Positions 35,657 to 44,069 are shown, numbered from the stretch's first letter. The stretch: DNA of 64,000 nt from Neobacillus sp. CF12 (GCF_030348765.1 NZ_JAUCEU010000007.1:4275501-4339500); one strand, 5' to 3'. Notes: generated by a model not told the origin, from the letters alone. Numbers and translations are program-made.

Positions 35657-35911
35657 ATGTTTGCAGAGTTGACCCTTTGGAATTGGCTAACCATTGCCAG
35701 TTTTGTTGTTAACCTTATTACATTGGTTTTAGTGATTGTTATGTTAATGAAGAAAAAATCAAACGTAGTCGAACAACAGGCTTCTACACAAGTTGCGGCT
35801 TCGAGAGAACAAAAGCAGGTAAAAGTATCTGGAGTGGTATTCTGCCGAAACTGTGGCAAGCAATTTGATTCAAGTCAAAGTGCATGCCCAGGCTGCCACG
35901 TACCAAGATAA
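35657..35911 (+). CDS. Small membrane protein with C-terminal zinc ribbon
   Basis: 84 residues: a membrane helix at about 9-31, a basic linker, then FCRNCGKQ and SACPGCHV, a double C-x-x-C zinc ribbon facing the cytosol. It starts 5 bp after the giant protein's stop and closes the operon before a terminator. The same kind of ribbon is present in the FHA protein at 25236. A docking role is plausible, not shown. Confidence 0.72.
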   Translation: MFAELTLWNWLTIASFVVNLITLVLVIVMLMKKKSNVVEQQASTQVAASREQKQVKVSGVVFCRNCGKQFDSSQSACPGCHVPR

Positions 35912-35935
35912 AAAGTATCACCTTACACGTAAAAT

Positions 35936-35969
35936 GGCTGTCGAGAGAGTCTCGGCAGCTATTTTTTAT
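35936..35969 (+). terminator. Terminator of the type VII operon
   Basis: The stem ggctgtcgaga / tctcggcagct is followed by six T, 25 bp after the zinc-ribbon gene. Confidence 0.82.
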
Positions 35970-35989
35970 TTTGCGGCTTTTGGTGTTTG

Positions 35990-36183
35990 GAAAATAAGCG
36001 GAGAAATTCCGTCTAAATTGGAAAATCCTTAGTAAACCTTAAAAATAAGCGGAGTTTTTCCGCTTATTGTATCCAAATCTTTGGATCTTGTCTTATTTAG
36101 AGCCGTTAAGCGGAATATCTCCGCTTATATTTGCTTCTTAAGCTACCCTAATATACAATAGGCGGAAATTCTCCGCCTATTAG
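35990..36183. repeat. ~195 bp palindrome-rich repeat, copy B (inverted relative to 24308-24502)
   Basis: Units aaataagcggagtttttccgcttatt, aagcggaatatctccgctta and aataggcggaaattctccgcctatt. Its reverse complement aligns from end to end with copy A. The two copies enclose all genes from 24564 to 35911. Confidence 0.78.
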
Positions 36184-36238
36184 GTCTCAAACCTATACAA
36201 AAATCAACACTGAATTATAACAACGCCTTACTTAGCCG

Positions 36239-36966
36239 GAGTGACCGAAGCCTGATATGAAAAGTGATTTGGGTCAATGCAGAGGTGGTGGAGTGACTGA
36301 AGCCTGGTATGAAAAGAGAATTAGGTCAATGCAGAGGCGGTGGAGTGACCGAAGCCTGGTATGAAAAGAGAATTAGGTCAATGCAGAGGTGGTGGAGTGA
36401 CCGAAGCCTGGTATGAAAAGTGATTTGGGTCAATGCAGAGGTGGTGGAGTGACTGAAGCCTGATATGAATAGTGATTTGGGTCGATGCAGAGGAGGTGGA
36501 GTGACTGAAGCCTGGTATGAAAAGTGATTTGGGTCAATGCAGAGGCGGTGGAGTGACCGAAGCCTGGTATGAAAAGAGAATTAGGTCAATGCAGAGGTGG
36601 TGGAGTGACCGAAGCCTGATTTGAAAAGTGATTTGGGTCAATGCAGAGGTGGTGGAGTGACTGAAGCCTAATATGAAAAGTGATTTGGGTCAATGCAGAG
36701 GCGGTGGAGTGACTGAAGCCTAATATGAATAGTGATTTGGGTCAATGCAGAGATGGTGGAGTGACCGAAGCCTGATATGAAAGGAGATTTGGGTCAATGC
36801 AGAGATGGTGGAGTGACCGAAGCCTGATATGAAAAGTGATTTGGGTCAATGCAGAGGCGGTGGAGTGACCGAAGCCTGGTATGAAAAGTGATTTGGGTCA
36901 ATGCAGAGGTGGTGGAGTGACTGAAGCCTAATATGAATAGTGATTTGGGTCGATGCAGGGGTGCTG
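36239..36966. repeat. Tandem array of fourteen 52-bp units
   Basis: The anchor gagtgac recurs at 36239 and then exactly every 52 bp to 36915, fourteen units. A unit reads gagtgac(c/t)gaagcct, (g/a)(g/a)tatgaaaagtgattt, gggtcaatgcagag, gtggtg. Variation is limited: a gagaattagg variant of gtgatttggg, tgaat for tgaaa, and changes in the ggtggtg spacer. The period is not a multiple of three and every frame has stops, so it is not a coding repeat. It fills the space between the convergent type VII and radical SAM operons. Confidence 0.9.
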
Positions 36967-36978
36967 GAAATAATAAAA

Positions 36979-37008
36979 TACCGAGAAAAGAACCTTTCTC
37001 GGCATTTT
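36979..37008 (+). terminator. Terminator after the tandem array
   Basis: The stem ccgagaaaag / ctttctcgg with a 3-base loop is followed by a short T tract on the plus strand. Its presence implies that transcription through the tandem array is expected. Confidence 0.65.
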
Positions 37009-37041
37009 GACGCAGACCAATTATGGGGTCTGCGTCTTTCT
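37009..37041 (-). terminator. Terminator of the radical SAM/AAA operon
   Basis: The 12-bp stem gacgcagacccc / ggtctgcgtc flanks a short loop just past the stop at 37043. The minus-strand side continues into aaaat, so the T-run is weak there; the hairpin may serve both directions. Confidence 0.6.
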
Positions 37042-37042
37042 G

Positions 37043-37642
37043 TTATTTGATTAACTCCTTAAATAATCCTTCTAAATCCTCAACGGTAGCCATTCCGTTC
37101 GCAAATACACGTCCATCTGGTTTCACTGTTATTTCCAAACGATTCGGTGTGTTCGTTAACTCATCCTTCAAGTGAGCATAGCGATCAGTTAAAAAATGAT
37201 ACCTTTGATTGGCAGATCCGACCCATGGCCGGCAGAGGTCCCGTTTTTCTTTTTGAAAAGGGCCATCAATTAATAGATCTGTTATTTGTAAAAGGTCATT
37301 CCAATCTTTACGATTCGCCTGCTTGATATCTTCAAGCAGGTAACCGGAAAAGGTCATGACTGACAACCCCGCTTCCTTCAAAGTAGCACCCAATTCTGCA
37401 AGTGCTGCAGCTTGTTCAAAAGGTTCCCCTCCTAAAAAGGTGATCCCTTCCACTTTAGGGCCATCTAGTATCTTTTGGGCAAGTTCTTTGACGGTTACAT
37501 CGTAGCCACCCTTTGTTGACCAGGTAAATGGAACAGCACAGCCAGAGCAGCGAATCGGACAGCCTTGAACTTGAAGACAAGCCCTCTCACCGGGACCTTC
37601 CACACGGGTGAAGGGAATGAATTGGTGAATTCGGAGTTTCAT
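37043..37642 (-). CDS. Radical SAM protein, single 4Fe-4S cluster type (activase-like)
   Basis: 199 residues. The radical SAM motif C28-P-I-R-C32-S-G-C35 binds the SAM-coordinating cluster, and TFLGGEPFEQ is the GGE motif. The protein is short with no second cluster domain, as in activases of ribonucleotide reductase and pyruvate formate-lyase (NrdG/PflA), rather than in SPASM maturases. No nrdD or pfl gene is near. It is the last gene of an operon with HHH, DUF1257, DUF2997 and AAA genes, and its start overlaps the HHH stop by one base. Its target is therefore probably in this operon (inference). Confidence 0.85.
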   Translation of the reverse strand: MKLRIHQFIPFTRVEGPGERACLQVQGCPIRCSGCAVPFTWSTKGGYDVTVKELAQKILDGPKVEGITFLGGEPFEQAAALAELGATLKEAGLSVMTFSGYLLEDIKQANRKDWNDLLQITDLLIDGPFQKEKRDLCRPWVGSANQRYHFLTDRYAHLKDELTNTPNRLEITVKPDGRVFANGMATVEDLEGLFKELIK

Positions 37643-38427
37643 TAAAAATCAACCATCCGTCCAGACCATTTTTGTGGAGGAGCTTCTGCGGGTCCTACTG
37701 CCACCAGTGGGCGTATCTTTTCAACAATATGCGGTTTTAGACCTAACAGTTGTGAGAAGTCCTCCAAAGATCGGAAGCCGCCTATTCTATCTCGTTCCAT
37801 TATTGCTTTTTTTGCTAAGATTGGACCCACACCAGGCAGACCTGCAAGTTCCAGATCAGAAGCTTTATTTAAGTCGATAGGGTCCGACGTAAGCTGCTCT
37901 GTCTTCGCAGGGGCAAACTCTCTTATTTGAGCAGGTGGAACGGAGTGTAATGGCTGTGTTGGAACTTGCTGCAATACTGGCTTTGGCTGCTCCCCATACG
38001 AGGACTGCGGAATAGGTTGTTGCAGTGGCTGTTCGATTGGAGCTTGGTTGAACTTTACTCCATATTCAGATTGAATTTGTCCTCGTAATTTATAATCTTC
38101 ATAAGGTTGTCTTAATTCAATGGCTTCTAAACGAAACAGGTACTCTTTACGAATACGGAAGGCATGGATCATCGAGGCGATCCATCCCCCTAGCATGGAA
38201 AATCCGACGATATCATATTGCCAGTCATTTGATTCATAACGACCTTCGATTACCATGAGGAGAATAAACGGAATGGAATAAAGGGCACCATACATTTTCC
38301 ATTTTTTATGTTTTACTTTGGAGCCGATAATGAAAAAAGCAACCCAGTTAAATATGATAGTAAAGGTGAATAAAATCCACCAAGATTTTCTTATTTTCCA
38401 AAAGCTCCCCTTGGATGTTGATGACAT
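37642..38427 (-). CDS. Membrane protein with ComEA-type helix-hairpin-helix domain and VDF tail
   Basis: 261 residues. Residues about 12-90 hold three or four membrane helices, 110-180 form a Pro/Gln-rich linker, and 188-245 are a helix-hairpin-helix domain (DLNKASDLELAGLPGVGP, the ComEA-type opening). The chain ends KWSGRMVDF. The AAA ATPase of the same operon ends RGGRAVDF, a shared tail. HHH domains of this kind bind DNA non-specifically, or proteins when repurposed. It is cytosol-facing if the N-terminus is inside. Confidence 0.78.
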   Translation of the reverse strand: MSSTSKGSFWKIRKSWWILFTFTIIFNWVAFFIIGSKVKHKKWKMYGALYSIPFILLMVIEGRYESNDWQYDIVGFSMLGGWIASMIHAFRIRKEYLFRLEAIELRQPYEDYKLRGQIQSEYGVKFNQAPIEQPLQQPIPQSSYGEQPKPVLQQVPTQPLHSVPPAQIREFAPAKTEQLTSDPIDLNKASDLELAGLPGVGPILAKKAIMERDRIGGFRSLEDFSQLLGLKPHIVEKIRPLVAVGPAEAPPQKWSGRMVDF

Positions 38428-38535
38428 GTTTGCGTCCTCCCTAAAAATCTCTTACTCTATGATTTATCCATTGCAGAAAGAGGTGAAATCTGACTAGGGT
38501 TTGAAACTCTTGTATCTTAACAAGAAAGGCTGTGT

Positions 38536-39270
38536 TTAGCCTGGTATATTTAACGTAATGACAATCGAGTTATCTTCTAGTACTTCTTCACTTTCAACAC
38601 TTAAATTCTTCTCTGCTGCTCTTTGTTTAAGTTTTTCATAAACGATCGCTTGTACACATCGTTTATATTCATCATCTACATCTGCGATATACGTATAAAT
38701 ATCCTGCAAACTTGGTGCATTTTTAATTTGAACCGAAAAAGGGGAATCTCCATGCTGACGAAACGTTAACTGAGTTCCTTGGACGATACAGGAAATATCA
38801 CCATGATTCCCTTGAATGGGATTAACACCGAATTCCTTTAACGTCCGAGTTAAAATGTTTCCATCTCGGAAATTGGTAGGGAAAACATGCTCATGTTCTT
38901 TTTCAAGTTGGCTGCCAGCCGGGGGATATTCACCAGTAAAGATCTTCCGTTGTGAACGACGCTCCAGGTCTTGCATAAATTGCTGAATGGTACTCTCTGA
39001 ATTCCCTTTTTCAAAGATAGCATGCCACTTGCCATCGACAAACTCCCAAAAGAAAAATTGCTCTTCCCCATTCAAATGGGTCTTAATCGATCCGCCAAAT
39101 TTTTGTGCATCATACCCAGCGCTTTGAACAGTTTGTATTAAATCCTGCTCGTTTTCAAAACTTGTTGCCACCATTACCTGTATGGAGTCAACCCAGTTAT
39201 GGAATTGATCCTTGCCCATAACGGCACGAAGGGTAAGGGCTATTGGAATTAAAGCGAGTGACACAGACAT
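38536..39270 (-). CDS. DUF1257 (Ycf35-like) protein
   Basis: 244 residues with the DUF1257 pattern in the first half (TSFENEQDLIQTVQSAGYD, FVDGKWHAIFEKG) and a variable C-terminal half. It is translationally linked to the DUF2997 gene, whose stop abuts its start. DUF1257, DUF2997 and a Ycf46-like AAA ATPase also occur together in cyanobacteria and some plastids (ycf35, ycf46), where their role is unclear. Family assignment rests partly on this conserved neighbourhood. Confidence 0.68.
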   Translation of the reverse strand: MSVSLALIPIALTLRAVMGKDQFHNWVDSIQVMVATSFENEQDLIQTVQSAGYDAQKFGGSIKTHLNGEEQFFFWEFVDGKWHAIFEKGNSESTIQQFMQDLERRSQRKIFTGEYPPAGSQLEKEHEHVFPTNFRDGNILTRTLKEFGVNPIQGNHGDISCIVQGTQLTFRQHGDSPFSVQIKNAPSLQDIYTYIADVDDEYKRCVQAIVYEKLKQRAAEKNLSVESEEVLEDNSIVITLNIPG

Positions 39271-39498
39271 TTACCTTACCTCCTTTGTGTTCATGGTAAT
39301 GGAGTTTGATTGGATTTCGTCTATTTGAACTTCTTCTGTTTCGTAATACTCGGAGGTATACTCAGATTCTATAATTTCTGCTTCTAATAGTTCTTCGAGC
39401 AAGGAGATATAATCTGTACACTTTTTCCCTTTTACTCCTAGAACTTCTGCTTGTATTTGCCCGTCTTGAAAAATTTGTATCCGTAATTGCTTTGCCAT
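39271..39498 (-). CDS. DUF2997 small protein
   Basis: 75 residues: RIQIFQDGQIQAEVLGVKGKKC (the I-x-I-x-x-D-G...G-x-x-C pattern of DUF2997), a short helix, and an acidic tail. It lies directly between the AAA and DUF1257 genes with a good ggac-type ribosome site. A partner protein of the AAA/DUF1257 module. Confidence 0.75.
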   Translation of the reverse strand: MAKQLRIQIFQDGQIQAEVLGVKGKKCTDYISLLEELLEAEIIESEYTSEYYETEEVQIDEIQSNSITMNTKEVR

Positions 39499-39519
39499 TT
39501 GATATCCCGTCCTTACTAT

Positions 39520-41184
39520 TTAAAAATCAACCGCTCTGCCGCCTCTTTCCATGCTGATGTCTTCGTCTTTTGGAGGAGGAGATAGGACGACTTCCTTTTT
39601 ACTTTTGTATTGTGCACGGTCTTCTTTTGGTGTAGCTGCGACGGCACGAACATTGGCCCATTCGCGAATGGAATGAATTTGCTCCGCCTGGGTGATCGAT
39701 AAGGGAACGGTCGTAAAAATGGCTTTTTCGAAGTCCCCAAATTCAATACATCGGTCTTCTGAGAAAGCCTCAAACAAAGCAGATATGACGATTTGTTCGA
39801 TTTCCGCTCCCACATATCCTTCCGTTAACCGAGCCAATCTTTCTAGCACATTCTCATTTACTTCAAATTGTCCAATGACTGATGGGTCTATTAACCTTTT
39901 ATTCATATGTACTCGGAAGATATCCATTCTTTCCTTTATAGTGGGGAGGTCGACAAAGAATATTTCATCAAAGCGCCCTTTGCGCAGTAACTCTGCTGGT
40001 AACGAATGAATATTATTGGCTGTTGCGACGACAAATACGGGTTTGGTTTTTTCCTGCATCCATGTTAGGAAGGTCCCAAAGATACGGCTTGAGGTTCCGC
40101 TATCTCCACCAGAGGACAGGCCGCTAAATCCTTTTTCAATTTCATCAATCCAAAGAATGGAGGGAGAGATGGCTTCGACCGTTTGAATGGCTTTGCGCAT
40201 GTTTTCTTCGCTGCTGCCAACAATCCCGCTAAAAATTTTCCCCATATCCAGACGAAGAAGAGGAAGCTGCCACATCGCGCTGATGGATTTGGCAATTAAG
40301 CTTTTCCCACAGCCAGGTACCCCTGTAATCAGCACACCTTTAGGAGCGGGAAGTCCATATTTCTGTGCAGAATCAAGCCAGGATTTGTCGCGTTTCTTTA
40401 ACCAGCGCTTGAGATTTTCAAGTCCGCCGACATCTTCAATCTTAAGGTCACTTTTAATAAATTCTAAAATCCCTGACTTTTTGATAATCTGCCGTTTTTC
40501 TTCGATAATAACTTCGACATCATTGACATCTAAACGTCCGTCTTCTACCATCGCACGCGCAAATGCATTTTCTGCTTCATGTAGCGTTAATCCTAATGCT
40601 GCCTTTGCGAGTCGTTCTTTTTCGTCACTTTTGAGATCAATCACGATTCTGCCGCTTCTTTGATTCGCATAAATCATCTCATCCAATACATACTTAATTT
40701 CAGAAAAAGTGGGCAGATCGAAATCGACAATCGTCAAATCCTTTTGCAAGTCATCAGGCAGGACTAGGCTTGGGCTGACAAAAATCACATTCTTAGGGCT
40801 GGGGCTTTGTTTTAATGTAGGTAAGAGGTCCCGAATTTTTCTTATCAATTGATTATCAACCTGCCGGCCATTTGCACCGAAGTACACATGAAAATCTTTT
40901 AGGATGAAAATAGCTGGCTCCTGATAATGCTCAATAAAATCGAGTGCTTTGAGGGGCGCCTTTGTTTCTTCTTTCCCTTTCTGCCCATTTTCAGACAATC
41001 CTTTTGTTACACTCCATGTAAATACTTTACGTGTGGTTTTTATCAGTCCTTCGTCGGTAACTACCGACCGAATAACGTCTACAGCACGTTCCTCTTCCCA
41101 TGTGGATATATATAAATAGGGAAACCGTGCTTTTAATAGGTTTGATAGTACTATTTTAAAATCAGAAATGCTTTGTCCATTCAT
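39520..41184 (-). CDS. AAA+ ATPase, Ycf46-like
   Basis: 554 residues. An N-terminal domain (RFPYLYISTWEEERA, then IFILKDFHVYF) is followed by an AAA module: Walker A GVPGCGKS (288-295), Walker B ILWIDEIEK (about 343-351), sensor and arginine-finger region RKGRFDEIFF. This domain order matches Ycf46 of cyanobacteria and plastids. The C-terminus is a basic, Pro-rich linker ending GGRAVDF, shared with the HHH protein. As first gene of the operon it has an aaggag site and AT-rich upstream sequence. It probably remodels a protein partner, perhaps with DUF1257/DUF2997 as adaptors. Confidence 0.85.
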   Translation of the reverse strand: MNGQSISDFKIVLSNLLKARFPYLYISTWEEERAVDVIRSVVTDEGLIKTTRKVFTWSVTKGLSENGQKGKEETKAPLKALDFIEHYQEPAIFILKDFHVYFGANGRQVDNQLIRKIRDLLPTLKQSPSPKNVIFVSPSLVLPDDLQKDLTIVDFDLPTFSEIKYVLDEMIYANQRSGRIVIDLKSDEKERLAKAALGLTLHEAENAFARAMVEDGRLDVNDVEVIIEEKRQIIKKSGILEFIKSDLKIEDVGGLENLKRWLKKRDKSWLDSAQKYGLPAPKGVLITGVPGCGKSLIAKSISAMWQLPLLRLDMGKIFSGIVGSSEENMRKAIQTVEAISPSILWIDEIEKGFSGLSSGGDSGTSSRIFGTFLTWMQEKTKPVFVVATANNIHSLPAELLRKGRFDEIFFVDLPTIKERMDIFRVHMNKRLIDPSVIGQFEVNENVLERLARLTEGYVGAEIEQIVISALFEAFSEDRCIEFGDFEKAIFTTVPLSITQAEQIHSIREWANVRAVAATPKEDRAQYKSKKEVVLSPPPKDEDISMERGGRAVDF

Positions 41185-41418
41185 TTCTTAGTATCTCCTT
41201 TTTGGCTTTCTTGCAGTTGTTTATTGTCTAGTGAAAAACGGTAGAATAAATTCCATGATTATACTATTATACCATTTGATGGCTGGTGCTAAATGTAACT
41301 TTCTTCCTGTATATTCTCACTAATTTAAGCACTAGTTACCATGAAAAATTTTTGATTGGCATTGCGATTGGTGATGCGATGGGAGTGGCTAAGGACTAAT
41401 GCATATAACGCTAAACAA

Positions 41419-41890
41419 ATTTCGATCTATTTTTTTTGTAAAAATGTCATTGAAGCCGGTCTCTAAAGGGCTTAACTTTCTATCTAATCAAACGTTTGTG
41501 TAAAGGGGAATAAACAAGGTATTTGCCAGAGAATGTCGATTTCCGGGGAAATCGTTCAATTTAGAGGATTTTCGCAAGATAGACTATAAGCTCAACTCTA
41601 TTTCCGACAATTATTTTGCAAGAATCAAGGAAGAAAACTTTAAGCAACTGGATACACACCATTTTTACACAAACGTTTGATTACTAAGCAATTTTGCAGG
41701 AAACTGTCGTTAATTGTAGAAATCCATTATTATTGGTGTTTTTTGAGACATTATAGAAGAAAGAAGAACAGTTCCACGACAAGAACTGCTCTTGAAATGA
41801 GGAGAAAGTTCGTTTTTTAAAAGGGTTTGTTGTGCTTTTAATCAAACGATTAATTGAGAAGAATTCTATCGTTATTTGTCGAGACCCCAT
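41419..41890. repeat. ~470 bp interspersed element, copy 2
   Basis: Near-collinear with 12694-13163. It has the best-preserved inverted pair (taatcaaacgtttgtgtaa near 41490 and ttacacaaacgtttgatta near 41665) and the closing tatttgtcgag. The rest of the 41185-41957 gap shows only a tiny reading-frame remnant at about 41336-41399. Weakly coding-looking frames on either strand inside the element differ between copies and are not supported. Confidence 0.72.
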
Positions 41891-41957
41891 AAGGTGGACA
41901 GTCACATAAATAATGAAACTAGACCACCTATGGAGCTAATTTAGTATGTTCCTAAAA

Positions 41958-42674
41958 TTAAGGATTCGTTGACCAAAGTCCAGCGGTTTTTAGGACAACT
42001 CTTGGATGAAGCTTTAAGCCTGAGACAATAAGGTCTGCTAAATCTTCCGGCTGCATCACATTTTCTGGATTGCCGGTGATCAGATTTGTATTGTAGGCCA
42101 AATCTGTAGCAACTGTACTTGGTGTTAATGCTGTAACGCGGATATTGTGTTTTCTTACCTCTAACATTAGTGATTCTGTCAGCCCGAGGACAGCAAATTT
42201 AGAAGCACTATAGGCACTCGTTACTGGCGCTCCTTTTTGCCCCGCGGTAGATGAGATATTGATGATATCGCCTGATTTCTGTTCGATCAATCCCGGTAAA
42301 ACTGCTCTGGTAACATTGTATACACCCATGAGGTTGACTCGGATAATGTGCTCCCATTCTTCAGGGGATAACTCTAAAAAGCCGCCAAACTTACCTGTTC
42401 CTGCGTTGTTAATTAAAATATCAATCGTTTTTAGGTCGGATTGGATATGCTCTACAGCATGTTGGACGGACGGAAGATCGGCTACATCGGCCGTTGCTGC
42501 AGAAACGTTAACATCATATGCCTCTAGTTCAGCAGCTACTTTTTCCAGATTGGACATATTTAAACCAATTAATCCAAGATTCACGCCTTCTTTAGCTAAA
42601 GCAATTGCTGCAGCACGGCCAATTCCTCTGCCTGCCCCCGTTATAATCGCATTTTTTCCTTTTAAAGAGATCAT
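41958..42674 (-). CDS. yoxD: Short-chain dehydrogenase/reductase, YoxD/FabG-like
   Basis: 238 residues. Cofactor loop TGAGRGIG (12-19), NNAG (89-92), catalytic Ser141/142, Tyr155 and Lys159 in Y-x-x-x-K (SAYSASK). It closely follows the B. subtilis YoxD pattern ([32 protein letters not shown] end). It is an NAD(P)H-dependent 3-oxoacyl-ACP-type reductase; the physiological substrate is not known. Monocistronic, facing the gap with the 470 bp repeat. Confidence 0.88.
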   Translation of the reverse strand: MISLKGKNAIITGAGRGIGRAAAIALAKEGVNLGLIGLNMSNLEKVAAELEAYDVNVSAATADVADLPSVQHAVEHIQSDLKTIDILINNAGTGKFGGFLELSPEEWEHIIRVNLMGVYNVTRAVLPGLIEQKSGDIINISSTAGQKGAPVTSAYSASKFAVLGLTESLMLEVRKHNIRVTALTPSTVATDLAYNTNLITGNPENVMQPEDLADLIVSGLKLHPRVVLKTAGLWSTNP

Positions 42675-42782
42675 ATGTACACTCCCTATGTTTAATCGTC
42701 ATTCAATCTACCACTTGTATTCTCTCCATATATTTCATAATCATTTCAAAGGAGCTTAATTTTTGATGAATAAAAGGTCAAA

Positions 42783-42921
42783 AACCATGGGGACGGCTTT
42801 TATCTCTTCGGGGTCCTTAGTAAATAAGCTTCTCAGTTGTAGAAGCAGTCACGAAAAATGTAGTCGGATGTGATCCTTGAAGCATTCAACAGGAACAGAA
42901 CCATGAGAACCGTCCCCATGG
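42783..42921. repeat. GGGACGGTTCT-family element, long form
   Basis: Left arm accatggggacggcttt and right arm accatgagaaccgtccccatggc, 139 bp, with an interior like the 10889 copy (agtcacgaaaaatgtag). It fills most of the gap between yoxD and the germination operon. Confidence 0.72.
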
Positions 42922-42980
42922 CATACGTTGCATAGGTTTCAAGGATTAGATGAATAATATGGAAAAAAGGAAATTACTAA

Positions 42981-44069
42981 ATGCAGAATAAGTTAAGATT
43001 TATATCCATTGTGTACGTCATTTTACTTTCTGTGGGCCTGTTTGCTCATGTGGAGATTATTCCTTTCCTGTTAAGGACAGCCAAAAGAGATTCTTGGATT
43101 AGTATCCTAGTAACGCTCGTCATTCTACCTTTATGGATTTACGTTCTTTACAAGATTGTCGCTATCGTAAACAAGCGTTCCATCATTCAGGTTTTAAAGG
43201 ATCATGGTAGCACGCTTAGTTATTACCTCCTTCTATTACCATTAGCCATTTATATGCTGATTGATGCTTTTGTGACGGCACAGGATATTATTTACTGGTC
43301 ACAATTGAGCTACATGCAAGGATTTAACAGTTTTACACTGGCTGTTGTCCTACTCATTTTCTGTTTGCTATGTACGCAGTCTGGCTTGTTTTCGATTGGG
43401 CTCTTAAGCAGTATTCTTTGTCCCATCGTTATTTTCTTAGGCTTTTTCATTTCGTTTGCAAATATGAAGAAAAAGCATTATGAACTGTTATTCCCATTGT
43501 TTGCGGATGGATATTTACCCATGACGAAAGGGCTTCTCTATACTTCTTTACCAATCTTAGAGTTATTTATCATCATTTTTTTAACTCCGGTATTACAAAA
43601 GGCTGTTTCAAGAAAGCAATTATTCATTGTTGGTTTGTTTATCATAGGATTAACACTAGGACCTACTATGGCAGCGATTGTTGAGTTTGGACCTGAGCAG
43701 GCTTCTGATTATCGATATCCTGCTTATGAGGAATGGCGCTTAATTTCCATTGGACGATATTTTTCCCATGCGGATTTTTTTGCGATTTATCAGTGGCTTT
43801 CAGGTGGAGTGATAAGAATCAGTTTATTTGTATTCATCTCATCCCAAATTCTTACGAAAGGAATGGCGAATGTAAAAGTAGTAAGGAGCTTATACGGTAT
43901 CCTCTTATTTGCCTGTCTCTATCCATTTGACCAAAGCACATTCTCTACCATTATCTATGGCTATTTCAGACCACTGTCGTTCTTTTTCTTAACCATACAA
44001 ATCTTAACCTTGGCGGTATATATCGTGAAGAATAAACAGAAGTGGTCAGGAGGCAGGATTGAATCATGA
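42981..44069 (+). CDS. gerKB: Spore germination permease subunit (GerB/GerKB family)
   Basis: 362 residues with about ten membrane helices, the amino-acid-permease-like GerAB fold (endospore germination permease). It binds the germinant in the spore inner membrane. It overlaps the A-subunit gene by 4 bp (ATGA). Upstream, gcata at 42930 and gaataata at 42952 with 17 bp spacing weakly match a forespore sigma-G promoter, as expected for ger genes. The B subunit coming first is less usual than A-B-C or A-C-B. Confidence 0.85.
   Translation: MQNKLRFISIVYVILLSVGLFAHVEIIPFLLRTAKRDSWISILVTLVILPLWIYVLYKIVAIVNKRSIIQVLKDHGSTLSYYLLLLPLAIYMLIDAFVTAQDIIYWSQLSYMQGFNSFTLAVVLLIFCLLCTQSGLFSIGLLSSILCPIVIFLGFFISFANMKKKHYELLFPLFADGYLPMTKGLLYTSLPILELFIIIFLTPVLQKAVSRKQLFIVGLFIIGLTLGPTMAAIVEFGPEQASDYRYPAYEEWRLISIGRYFSHADFFAIYQWLSGGVIRISLFVFISSQILTKGMANVKVVRSLYGILLFACLYPFDQSTFSTIIYGYFRPLSFFFLTIQILTLAVYIVKNKQKWSGGRIES

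Noticed and set aside
36239..36966. Tandem array considered as a CRISPR array
   Set aside because: Units are contiguous with no unique spacers, and no cas genes are near.
37043..37642. Radical SAM protein considered as NrdG of anaerobic ribonucleotide reductase
   Set aside because: No nrdD in the window and the operon context is the DUF1257/DUF2997/AAA module, so only 'activase-like' is supported.
41336..41399. Short frame reading EKFLIGIAIGDAMGV, like the start of an ADP-ribosylglycohydrolase
   Set aside because: Only about 20 residues, no start or ribosome site, and the resemblance is too short to support even a pseudogene call.
41684..41905. Minus-strand frame with similarity to a minus-strand frame at 14752-14976
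   Set aside because: Both lie in copies of the ~470 bp repeat; the similarity is explained by shared repeat DNA, and frames are not kept in copy 1.
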